A DNA stretch of 64,000 nucleotides, from positions 496,001-560,000 of the forward strand of contig NZ_JAXIVS010000001.1 of assembly GCF_034259325.1 (NCBI RefSeq), given 5' to 3'. Source of the DNA: Hyalangium ruber. Lineage in GTDB: Bacteria > Myxococcota > Myxococcia > Myxococcales > Myxococcaceae. Below the pieces are notes generated by a model. The model made no database searches. It had not been told where the DNA came from and saw only the letters and a list, made by a program, of their open reading frames with translations. Position 1 is the stretch's first letter. Each line of letters begins with the position of its first letter. The position numbers and the translations under genes were made by a program. Below are positions 50,333-58,029 of this stretch, piece by piece.

Positions 50333-52918
50333 TCAGCGCGAGGGCAGGAGCTGCCGGACGAGCTCGAGCAGCTTGCCGCGCTCCACCTCGCGCTTGACGA
50401 TGTAGCCGTCCGCGCCGGCCTCGAGGCCCTCGGCCCGCTCCTCGGGGCTGTCGAGCGAGGTGACGAGGATGATGGGCGTGCGCTGCAGCGTCGGGTGGGA
50501 CTTGATGCGTCGCGCCAGCCCCACGCCGTCCAGCCGCGGCATCTGCCAGTCGCTGACCACGAGCTGGCAGGGCGTCCGCTCCAGCACGCTCCAGGCCTCC
50601 TCGCCGTCGGCGGCGGTGACCACCGGGTAGCCGGCGATCTCCAGCAGCGACTTCATCGCGAAGCGGGTGGTGAGCGCGTCGTCGCACACGAGGATGCGCG
50701 GGCGGCGCACCTCGCTGCCCGTGCCAATCCCGCGCGTGCTGGGCGAGGCGGCGCGCAGCAGCTCCGGCGCGTTGAGCACGGGCACCAGGCGACCGTCATC
50801 CAGCACGGCGGCGCCCGCCAGATGCGACACGGCGCGCAGGTGCTGGCCGAGCGAGCGGACGACGATCTCCTGCTGACCCGTCACCTCGTCGATGGCGTAC
50901 ACCACGCGCTCGGTGCCGAGCGCCAGCAGCATCACCGGCTGCATCCGCCCGTTCTCCAGCGCCAGCGGCAGCCGGGGCAGGCCAATGGCCTCCGAGAGCG
51001 AGAGGAAGGTGAGCTGCTCGCCATCCACGCGCGCCACGACACGCCCGGCCACCGTGCCCACATCCTCTGGCGCCAGCCGGAACACGCGCTCGACGACGTC
51101 GGAGGCGATGGCGACCACCGTGGTGCCCACGCGAACCAGCAGCCCCAGCGCGGAGGCGAGCGTGAGCGGCAGGTCGATGGTGAAGCGCGTGCCCTGCCCT
51201 TCCGTGTAGCCGATATCGACCGCGCCCTGGAGGCGCTGCGCCGTGGCCAGCACCACGTCCAGGCCCACGCCGCGTCCAGAGGTAGCCGTCACCTCGTCAC
51301 GGGTGGAGAAGCCGGGCTGGAAGATGAGCCGCGCCGCCTGGGCGTCGGTGAGCTTGGCGGCGGACTCGGCCGTCAGCAGGCCGCGCTTGATGGCGGTGGC
51401 GCGCACCTTGGCGGGAGACAGACCGCTACCGTCATCCTCCACCACCACGGCGATGCGCGTGCCACGGGCCTCCACGCGGACCCAGAGCCGGCCCACCTCG
51501 GACTTGCCCGCCTCGCGACGCGCCTCTGGCGACTCGATGCCATGGTCGATGGCATTGCGCACCAGGTGCAGCAGCGGATCCTTCAGGGCGTCCAGGATGC
51601 GCCGGTCCAGCCGCACATCACCGCCGGTGACGTAGAGCTCCACTTGCTTGTCCAGGCGCGAGCTCACCTCGCGCACGGTGCGCCGCAGCGGCTCGAGCAC
51701 CTGGCTGGAGGGCACCATGCGCAGGTCACGCAGGTCGTCGCGCACCACCTGGGCTACTAGGTTGAGCTGCTCGCCCTCGCGGGTGGAGTCCTTCAGGAGT
51801 TCCACCAGCTTCTTCTGCATGCCGCGCAGGCCCGTCACTCCGGTGCGCAGGGACTCCAGCGCGGGGCTGCCTCCCGCCAGCGACAGCTGGGACGAGGAGC
51901 GCTCCAGGTTCACGATCGCGTCGTGGGTATTCTCGAGCAGATCCCTCAGGGACTCGGTGCGGCGCGCCTGCTGCGAGCGCCCCGCGATGAGGTGCTCCAC
52001 CTGGAGCCCTAGCGACTCCAGCGTCTTCACCGAGACGCGGATGGCGTGGTCCACGCCCTTGTCCGCGCCCTTGGAAGCGCTCGAGGCCGAATTCGAGGCC
52101 GAACCCGCCTCGGAAGTCGCCTTCAGCGCCTTGGCGGCCTGCTTCACCGGAGACGGAGGCGGCTCGGCGTGCGCCTTGGGCTCCGGGGGCGCCGCGGGAG
52201 CCTCGGGCTCGGCGGCGGCGAGCATGAGCCGCATGTCGACGAGGATGGCGGACAGGTCCGAGGCGGCGATGCTCGCCACGTCCCCCGGCTCCTCCATCTT
52301 CGCGAAGCCCACCGCCGTCAGCTCCGCGAGCGGAACGACGCGGGCCTCCTTCGCGGACTCGGCCCCGGTCTTCAGCGAGCGCGCCAGCGCCACCGCCGCG
52401 CGCACCGTGCCGGCCCGGTCCTCCACGTTCGGAGAGACGAGGCGGATCAGCGAGGCCTCCAGCTTGTCCAGGGCCTCCAGCGCCTCCTTTCGGAAGCGCT
52501 CGGCCCCAGCGCGAGGCGCGGCCTGGGCCGTCTCGCCCCAGCGCAGCGCCGTCACCAGCTTCGCCAGGTCCTCGATTCCGGGCTCCTCGCCCGCGTCCCC
52601 GCGCGTCAGCGCTCTCTCGATGGCGTCCAGCCCGGTGAGGGTCGCCCCTACCACCTGGCGCGGCAGCTGGTCCTCGCTGCGGAAGCGCGCCAGCCCATCC
52701 TCGATGGCGTGGACGATCTCTTCGATCTCCGAGAGGCCCAGACTCGCCGCGGAGCCCTTCAGGCTGTGTACCAGCCGCTTGAGCGAAGGGAGCAGATCCG
52801 GATCGCGTCCGGTCGGATCCTCCTCCAACCCCATCAACTTCGAACCGATGGCCTGGATCTGCTCACGCGTCTCCGCGGAGAAGATCGGCCAGATGCTGCG
52901 GAGCACCTGCGGATCCAT
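50333..52918 (-). CDS. Hybrid CheA histidine kinase with C-terminal receiver (FrzE-like)
   Basis: 861 residues. An Hpt domain has the phospho-accepting His51 (RLVHSLKGSAASL). A long linker (about 130-290, with a charged Pro/Ala/Ser-rich part) precedes the dimerisation and HATPase domain (NAIDHGIESPEARREAGK, VEDDGSGL, TSGRGVGLDVV). A CheW-like domain (about 590-725) and a C-terminal receiver (about 745-861, Asp790 in VSDWQMPRLDG) follow. The fused receiver is the FrzE arrangement and may act as phosphate sink or output. It is last in the operon, 9 bp after cheW. Confidence 0.92.
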   Translation of the reverse strand: MDPQVLRSIWPIFSAETREQIQAIGSKLMGLEEDPTGRDPDLLPSLKRLVHSLKGSAASLGLSEIEEIVHAIEDGLARFRSEDQLPRQVVGATLTGLDAIERALTRGDAGEEPGIEDLAKLVTALRWGETAQAAPRAGAERFRKEALEALDKLEASLIRLVSPNVEDRAGTVRAAVALARSLKTGAESAKEARVVPLAELTAVGFAKMEEPGDVASIAASDLSAILVDMRLMLAAAEPEAPAAPPEPKAHAEPPPSPVKQAAKALKATSEAGSASNSASSASKGADKGVDHAIRVSVKTLESLGLQVEHLIAGRSQQARRTESLRDLLENTHDAIVNLERSSSQLSLAGGSPALESLRTGVTGLRGMQKKLVELLKDSTREGEQLNLVAQVVRDDLRDLRMVPSSQVLEPLRRTVREVSSRLDKQVELYVTGGDVRLDRRILDALKDPLLHLVRNAIDHGIESPEARREAGKSEVGRLWVRVEARGTRIAVVVEDDGSGLSPAKVRATAIKRGLLTAESAAKLTDAQAARLIFQPGFSTRDEVTATSGRGVGLDVVLATAQRLQGAVDIGYTEGQGTRFTIDLPLTLASALGLLVRVGTTVVAIASDVVERVFRLAPEDVGTVAGRVVARVDGEQLTFLSLSEAIGLPRLPLALENGRMQPVMLLALGTERVVYAIDEVTGQQEIVVRSLGQHLRAVSHLAGAAVLDDGRLVPVLNAPELLRAASPSTRGIGTGSEVRRPRILVCDDALTTRFAMKSLLEIAGYPVVTAADGEEAWSVLERTPCQLVVSDWQMPRLDGVGLARRIKSHPTLQRTPIILVTSLDSPEERAEGLEAGADGYIVKREVERGKLLELVRQLLPSR

Positions 52919-52927
52919 GCGCCGTGC

Positions 52928-53503
52928 CTACCCTCTCCTCTCGGCGGCGGGGATGCCGAGCTGCACCACGTCGAGCACCGTCAACCGGTCCGGCGTGAGA
53001 AACTGGAAGGGGCCCGGCGGCGGCTGCGAGAGCGAGGAGCGCAACAGCTCCTGGCGCCCATCCACCATCTCCGCCGCGATGCCGAAGGCCTCTCCCGCCA
53101 CGTCCACCACCACCACCTTGCTCAGGTCGGACATGCCGCCGCCCTCCAGCCCCAGCAGCTGGCGGAGGTCCAGCACCGGCACCACCCGAGACCGGGAGAC
53201 GAGCGCACCCAGCACATGCCGCGGCGCGCCCGGCAGCCCGCAGAGGCCACGCGACTCCAGCACGTGGTCCACCTGCTCGATGGGGACCGCATAGCGCTCG
53301 CCGCCCACGTGGAAGGCGAGCACCGTGAGTACCGCGGGGCGCACCTCCTCACGCGAGCCCGCGAGCGCCTGGGCACGTGCGGACAGCACGGCCTTGCGCT
53401 TCTCCGGAGTCACCTGGGCGTCTTCAATCAGCGCCTTCGCCTCGTCGAGGCGGCGCATGAGCCCGGAGTAGTCGATCTCCACCTTCTCTTCGGTACCGGA
53501 CAT
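52928..53503 (-). CDS. CheW-like coupling protein (second copy in operon)
   Basis: 191 residues. The CheW domain (about 55-185) contains VLAFHVGGERYAVPIEQVDHVL and LDLRQLLGL, preceded by about 50 helical residues (MRRLDEAKALIEDAQ) that are unusual for CheW and could add a protein contact. It couples CheA to the MCP. It lies 9 bp after the response regulator stop and 9 bp before cheA, in the same operon. Confidence 0.9.
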   Translation of the reverse strand: MSGTEEKVEIDYSGLMRRLDEAKALIEDAQVTPEKRKAVLSARAQALAGSREEVRPAVLTVLAFHVGGERYAVPIEQVDHVLESRGLCGLPGAPRHVLGALVSRSRVVPVLDLRQLLGLEGGGMSDLSKVVVVDVAGEAFGIAAEMVDGRQELLRSSLSQPPPGPFQFLTPDRLTVLDVVQLGIPAAERRG

Positions 53504-53512
53504 CTGGCGTGC

Positions 53513-53926
53513 TCAGCGCCCCGTCGGGCTCTTGGCGGGCAGCTTCAGCAGCTCGCGCACCCGCTCGCGCAGCTCGTCCACCGAGACGGGCTTGTTGAGG
53601 AACGCGCTGGCGCCCACCATCCGTCCCCGCTGCCGGCTCGCCTCATCCTTGAGCGAGGTCAGCAGCAGGAAGGGCGTGCTGTGCAGCGAGGGGTCGCCCC
53701 TCACCGCCGCGCACAACGCGAAGCCGTCCATCTCCGGCATCTGCACGTCGGAGATGATGAGATCCGGCTTGAGTTCACGGGCCTTCGCCAACCCCTGGAC
53801 GCCGTTGCCCGCGTCGAAGAATTGAAGCCCCCAGCCCATCAAGTACACCTGCAGCAGGTTGGTGATCGTCTTCGTGTCCTCGACGATCAACACCTTCATC
53901 GGGCTGCGCGATCCGGCCAAGTTCAT
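53513..53926 (-). CDS. CheY-like single-domain response regulator
   Basis: 137 residues. The receiver shows KVLIVEDTKT (acidic pocket), the phospho-acceptor Asp60 in LIISDVQMPEMDG, LLTSLKD (Thr) and FLNKPVS (Lys). There is no output domain. The start at 53926 overlaps the MCP stop by ATGA, supporting coupled translation; an in-frame ATG at 53899 (MKVLIVED) would give a more usual CheY start. It is probably phosphorylated by the CheA of this operon. Confidence 0.92.
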   Translation of the reverse strand: MNLAGSRSPMKVLIVEDTKTITNLLQVYLMGWGLQFFDAGNGVQGLAKARELKPDLIISDVQMPEMDGFALCAAVRGDPSLHSTPFLLLTSLKDEASRQRGRMVGASAFLNKPVSVDELRERVRELLKLPAKSPTGR

Positions 53927-55581
53927 AGCTGATACCTACCTACGAGCTCCGAGAAACGCTTCGATAGATTCGTGAGATTGCCCGCGACCTGTTCAATCTG
54001 GCGGGTGCCGCTGACGGTATCCGTCATCGCCGAGGATAGCTCGCTCATTGCGGTGGCGATCTGCTCAACACCAATCGTCTGCTGCCGGGTGTTGCCCGCA
54101 ATCTGCCGCGCGGCGGCCGAGGACTCGCGGATGACCTCCGCCAGCCCGAGGATGGCGGAGCCAGCGCTCTGCGCCAGCGCCATGGCCGCCGAGGCACGGC
54201 GGCTGCCCTCGTCCGTGGCGGCCACGGCCGCCTTGGTGCCCTTCTGCACCTCGCCCAGCAGGGCGCGCACCTGGTTGGCGGCCACCTTGGACTGCTCGGC
54301 CAGGGCGCGCATCTCCATGGCCACCACCGCGAAGCCGCGGCCGTGGTCCCCCGCCTTGGCCGCCTCGATGGCGGCGTTGAGGGCCAGCAGGTTGGACTGC
54401 TCGGCCACGTCGCGCACCGTGGTGATGATGTCGCTGATCTGCAGGGCGCGCTCGTTGAGCTCGGCGATGGCCACCGCGATGGCTCGCACCTGCTCGCCGA
54501 GCTTCTCCATGCCGGCCACGCTCTCGGACACCACCTTCTGGCCTTCGGTGGACAGGGCCTCGGAGCGCTGGGTGCCGCTGATCACCGAGTCGGCGTAGGT
54601 GGTCGCCTGCTTCGACGTCTGGGCGATCTCGGCCACCGTGGTGCTCGTCTCGTTGATGGCGGAGGCCTGCTCGTGCGCCATGGCCGACTGCTGGGTGGAG
54701 GTGGTCAGCGCGCTGGTCGCCTCGCGCTCGATGTCCGCCGCGGCGCTGCGCAGGTCCGTCAGCAGGTGCGTCACCGTGGCCGCCATCTTGGCGAAGCTGC
54801 GCGCCAACTCGCTGATCTCGTCACTGCCCCGCGCGTCGATCTGCTGGCGAAGGTCTCCCGCGGCGATGCCCGCCGCCGCATGCGCCAGCCGCTCCAGCGG
54901 CACCGTCAACAGCCGGGACACCTGGAACGCGGCGGCCAGGCACACCGCGAGCACCAGCAGGGACAGGCCCAGCGCCTGCCACGCCACGCTTCGGACGGCC
55001 GAGGTGAGCGAGTCGAGCTTGATGCCCACCTGCACCGTGCCCACCCGGACCGGCTCGCCCGCGGGCACCGTCTTCTGGGGGTCGACCGGATCGACGCCCC
55101 CGCGCCAAGCGAAGAAGATGGGCTCGGAGTTCTCCAGCGCCTGCAGGTGGCCGATGCGCACGTCCCGGCTCTCGGTGCCGTCCTTCGGCGGCGCGGCCAC
55201 GGGGTCCGCCTTGGCGAACTCCTCGTCGGCCGCCTGCGCCAGCACCACGTCATTGCGGTCGCGCACCACGACGTACGCCACCTCGGGCATGGTGCGCCGC
55301 GTGGCGTCGACCGCGTGCTGCAGGCTGGCCTTCTCGTTGCCGACCGTCGCGGCCGCCAGATTGGTCGCCAGCTGGAGGCTCACCACCTTGGCGCGCGTGG
55401 CCAGCTCGCTGCGCAGCGCCCCACGCATCTGGATGGAGAACACCACGCTCAAGATGGCCGCCACCAGGGCGCCGGTCAGGCCCGTGATGAAGAGGATCTT
55501 GGTGCGCAGGCTGAGCCGTCCCACCGCTTCCTGCCCCGGTACGGACAGCTTGATGCCTTGGACTTCCACGTTACCTCCCAA
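53923..55581 (-). CDS. Methyl-accepting chemotaxis protein
   Basis: 552 residues. TM1 (about 28-50) and TM2 (about 200-222) flank a periplasmic sensor of about 150 residues. A HAMP domain (about 222-275) and the cytoplasmic signalling hairpin with AEQSNLLALNAAIEAAKAGDHGRGFAVVA complete it. No C-terminal CheR-docking pentapeptide is seen (it ends GRYQL). The ligand is unknown. The start lies 18 bp after the cheR stop, and the stop overlaps the response regulator start. Confidence 0.93.
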   Translation of the reverse strand: MGGNVEVQGIKLSVPGQEAVGRLSLRTKILFITGLTGALVAAILSVVFSIQMRGALRSELATRAKVVSLQLATNLAAATVGNEKASLQHAVDATRRTMPEVAYVVVRDRNDVVLAQAADEEFAKADPVAAPPKDGTESRDVRIGHLQALENSEPIFFAWRGGVDPVDPQKTVPAGEPVRVGTVQVGIKLDSLTSAVRSVAWQALGLSLLVLAVCLAAAFQVSRLLTVPLERLAHAAAGIAAGDLRQQIDARGSDEISELARSFAKMAATVTHLLTDLRSAAADIEREATSALTTSTQQSAMAHEQASAINETSTTVAEIAQTSKQATTYADSVISGTQRSEALSTEGQKVVSESVAGMEKLGEQVRAIAVAIAELNERALQISDIITTVRDVAEQSNLLALNAAIEAAKAGDHGRGFAVVAMEMRALAEQSKVAANQVRALLGEVQKGTKAAVAATDEGSRRASAAMALAQSAGSAILGLAEVIRESSAAARQIAGNTRQQTIGVEQIATAMSELSSAMTDTVSGTRQIEQVAGNLTNLSKRFSELVGRYQL

Positions 55582-55599
55582 CTCTCGCGGGCATGCGCC

Positions 55600-57228
55600 T
55601 TACGACGCCCCCTGCCATCCAGACCGGCCCCTGGCCGCGAGGGCCTGCCGCAAACCGCCCGCCGTCACCGTCTCGACTCCCCTCAAGGGGTGGTCATCAT
55701 CCAACCCGTCCAACGCCCGAAGCGCATTCTGCCGCGCCCGATCCGCATCCTCTCGCCGATTCAGCCGCGTATAGAGCGTCATCAGCGTAGCGTGGCCCAG
55801 CGCCATCTGCGGATCCAGATACAGTGCCTTTCGCACCGCATCCACTGCCCCGTTCAAGTCTCCGCGCGCCTCGGCCACCATCGCCAACAACAGGTAGGCC
55901 TCTGGAACGAGCTTGCGCGCGGCCTCCTTCGCCATCAGTTCGGCGTGATCGTACTTGCCTTCCCGAGCGGCGGCGAGAGCCTGACGCAGCGCATCATCCG
56001 GCGTGAGCGCGGCCGGCGGAGGGGCAGGCGAGCCCGGAGGCGGTGCCACCACGGCTGCCTGGGCGGACGACAGCGCGGTCACGGACGCGGGGATGGGGCC
56101 GGTGATGGGCTTGGAGACGGGGCCGGTGATGGGCTTGGAAACGGGGCCGGTGATGGGCTTGGAGATAGGGCCAGTGATGGGCCCGGAACCCGAGCGCGGC
56201 GTGGACACCGTGGCGCTCACCGGCGGCAGGGAGGAGCCGGAGGTGGGAGGCGTGGCGAGCTTGGCGAAGGCCGCCAGCGGCGAGGCCGGCGGCGCCATGG
56301 GCGGCGGTGCCACGGGCTGCGGCACCGGCGGCGGCGTCATCTTCGGGGCGTACGACATCAGCCGGCGCACCTGATCCAGCTTGGGACGCCGCGAACCGGA
56401 CCGGTCGCCGTCGGAGGGCTTGTGGCGCGGCAGGCGGAGTATGGGCGTGCCCTGCACCTCGATGACCTCGAGGCCCATGTTGTTGGTGAGGGGCACCTCC
56501 GCGGGGGACAGGAAGAGCAGCCCGCCGGGCTTGAGGGCGCCCAGGAGCTTCACCAGCACCAGGCGCACCACCTCTTGAGGGAAGTAGATGAGAACGTTGC
56601 GGCAGAAGACGGCGTCCTGCTCGGACACCGGAGCCGAGTCCATCATCAGGTTGTGCTGCTGGAATTCCACCGGCTTGCAGGCCTGGGGGCTGACCGTCAC
56701 CACCTCGCCCTGGACGGACAGGAAGCGCCGCTCCATGGCCGGCTCGATGCGCCGCACGGACCAGGAGTTGTAGGAGGCGGCGCGCGCCCGCTGCAGCGCC
56801 CGGGAGGAGATGTCGGTGGCCGTCACCTTGATGTTGTCGAGTGACAGCCCCGCCGCGATCAGCGTCATCGAGATGCTGTAGGGCTCCTCGCCCGTCGCGC
56901 AGCCAGCGCTCCAGACGCGGAAGGGGCCGCTGTGCAGGCAGGCCTCGCGGGCCAGCTCGTGCAGGTGCTCGGGGTGGCGGAAGAAGTACGTCTCGCCGAT
57001 GACGGCGTACTCCACGAAGGAGGCGACCACCGACGGCTCCTTGGCCAGGAGCTGCTTGAGGAACGCCTGTGCATCCATCTTGCGCGCATCGGCGGCGCGC
57101 AGCAGTGCCGTGCTCAGCGAGCGGCGAACGCTGGTTGCCAGCGTCAGCCCACTCGCCTCGCGCAGCACGCTCTCGACCTTGCTGAGCGTGGCTTCATCGA
57201 GTTCTTCGACTCGCTCCACCTCGCTCAC
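55600..57228 (-). CDS. CheR methyltransferase with TPR tail (FrzF-like)
   Basis: 542 residues from a GTG start. The CheR N-terminal helical domain (about 10-80) and the SAM-binding domain (VWSAGCATGEEPYSISM near 105-121; FCRNVLIYF near 225) are complete. A Pro/Ala-rich linker (about 300-430) with four 8-residue repeats leads to a C-terminal tetratricopeptide region (about 450-540; PEAYLLLAMVAEARGDLNGAV). It methylates glutamates of the MCP. CheR-TPR architecture is shared with FrzF. There is no cheB in the operon, so the demethylating partner must be elsewhere or absent. The GTGA start overlaps the upstream cheW stop. Confidence 0.92.
   Translation of the reverse strand: MSEVERVEELDEATLSKVESVLREASGLTLATSVRRSLSTALLRAADARKMDAQAFLKQLLAKEPSVVASFVEYAVIGETYFFRHPEHLHELAREACLHSGPFRVWSAGCATGEEPYSISMTLIAAGLSLDNIKVTATDISSRALQRARAASYNSWSVRRIEPAMERRFLSVQGEVVTVSPQACKPVEFQQHNLMMDSAPVSEQDAVFCRNVLIYFPQEVVRLVLVKLLGALKPGGLLFLSPAEVPLTNNMGLEVIEVQGTPILRLPRHKPSDGDRSGSRRPKLDQVRRLMSYAPKMTPPPVPQPVAPPPMAPPASPLAAFAKLATPPTSGSSLPPVSATVSTPRSGSGPITGPISKPITGPVSKPITGPVSKPITGPIPASVTALSSAQAAVVAPPPGSPAPPPAALTPDDALRQALAAAREGKYDHAELMAKEAARKLVPEAYLLLAMVAEARGDLNGAVDAVRKALYLDPQMALGHATLMTLYTRLNRREDADRARQNALRALDGLDDDHPLRGVETVTAGGLRQALAARGRSGWQGAS
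56095..56190 (-). repeat. Tandem 24-bp repeat in the cheR linker
   Basis: Four consecutive 24-bp units (56095-56118, 56119-56142, 56143-56166, 56167-56190) encode (V/I)SKPITGP-type octapeptides. The first three differ by one or two bases; the last is more diverged. In-frame slippage could change linker length between strains. Confidence 0.85.
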
Positions 57229-57791
57229 GTCCCCTCCGGGATCGCGAGCAGGGCGGAGGTGCGCAGCAAGGGGCGCAGACTGCCCTCTTGCGTGCGGCAC
57301 AGGCCCGCCATCAAGCCCGTGGTGTCCCATGGAGAGCGGGCTTCCGCCTCGGTCCCACCATCGACCAGCAGCGGTGCCTCGACGATGTCACGCACGTGGT
57401 CCACCAGCAGCGCCACCGTACGGGTGCCGTTGCAGACCACGAGGTGCGCATCCAGCCCTGGATCACGGCGCGCCCCCAGCAGGGCCGCCAGGTCCAGTAC
57501 GACGGCTGTCACGCCGCGATAGGTGAAGACGCCCGCCAGATGTGGGGGAGCGCCCACCAGGGGTTGCAGTTCGACCAGTCGGACCACTTCCTGCACCACT
57601 TCGGAGGGCAGCAACACGTGAGTGTCCGCCACCTCGAGGGTGAGAAAGAGGCCCGGTAGGCGCTGCTCGACCGACATGGTGGCGAGCTCACGCCGCAACC
57701 GTGTCAGTTCATTCTCCAGGCTGATCAGCCGTTGCTGGACTGATGCGCGCCGCGCCTGGGCTTCCGCCGGGTTTGTTGGAATTTCGGCCAT
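57225..57791 (-). CDS. CheW-like coupling protein (first gene of the operon)
   Basis: 188 residues from the ATG at 57791. An N-terminal coiled segment (about 10-45; RRASVQQRLISLENELTRLRREL) precedes a CheW domain (about 50-185; LPGLFLTLEVADTHVLLPSEVV, VVLDLAALLGARR). It is first in the six-gene chemosensory operon and overlaps cheR. A start 24 bp upstream is possible. The 5' region is shared with the divergent Ser/Thr kinase gene and carries a dyad at 57937-57951. Confidence 0.85.
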   Translation of the reverse strand: MAEIPTNPAEAQARRASVQQRLISLENELTRLRRELATMSVEQRLPGLFLTLEVADTHVLLPSEVVQEVVRLVELQPLVGAPPHLAGVFTYRGVTAVVLDLAALLGARRDPGLDAHLVVCNGTRTVALLVDHVRDIVEAPLLVDGGTEAEARSPWDTTGLMAGLCRTQEGSLRPLLRTSALLAIPEGT

Positions 57792-57936
57792 CGGGGAGAT
57801 CCACCCGGCGCACACGCTCGGGCAGGTGCAGAACGTAATCTGTCGGACGGAGGACCGTCAATGCGGGCTTCAGCGCCAGGATGCTTCCTTGCCTGGCCTG
57901 GGGGTACAGGTCCGACCTGCTACGGTGGGCCCTTGC

Positions 57937-57951
57937 CCTCATCGCATGAGG
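57937..57951. promoter_or_regulatory. Dyad in the divergent chemosensory/kinase promoter region
   Basis: CCTCAT-CGC-ATGAGG is a perfect 6-bp dyad in the 238-bp gap between the cheW and Ser/Thr kinase starts. It is a candidate operator on symmetry alone; no sigma-54 match with correct spacing was found in this gap. Confidence 0.3.
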
Positions 57952-58029
57952 ACGGGGGATTGTGGTTTGATACGAGCGCTGGGCCACCGTGGATGGAGGC
58001 GTAATGTCGTTTGCAGGCAGGGGGCATGA

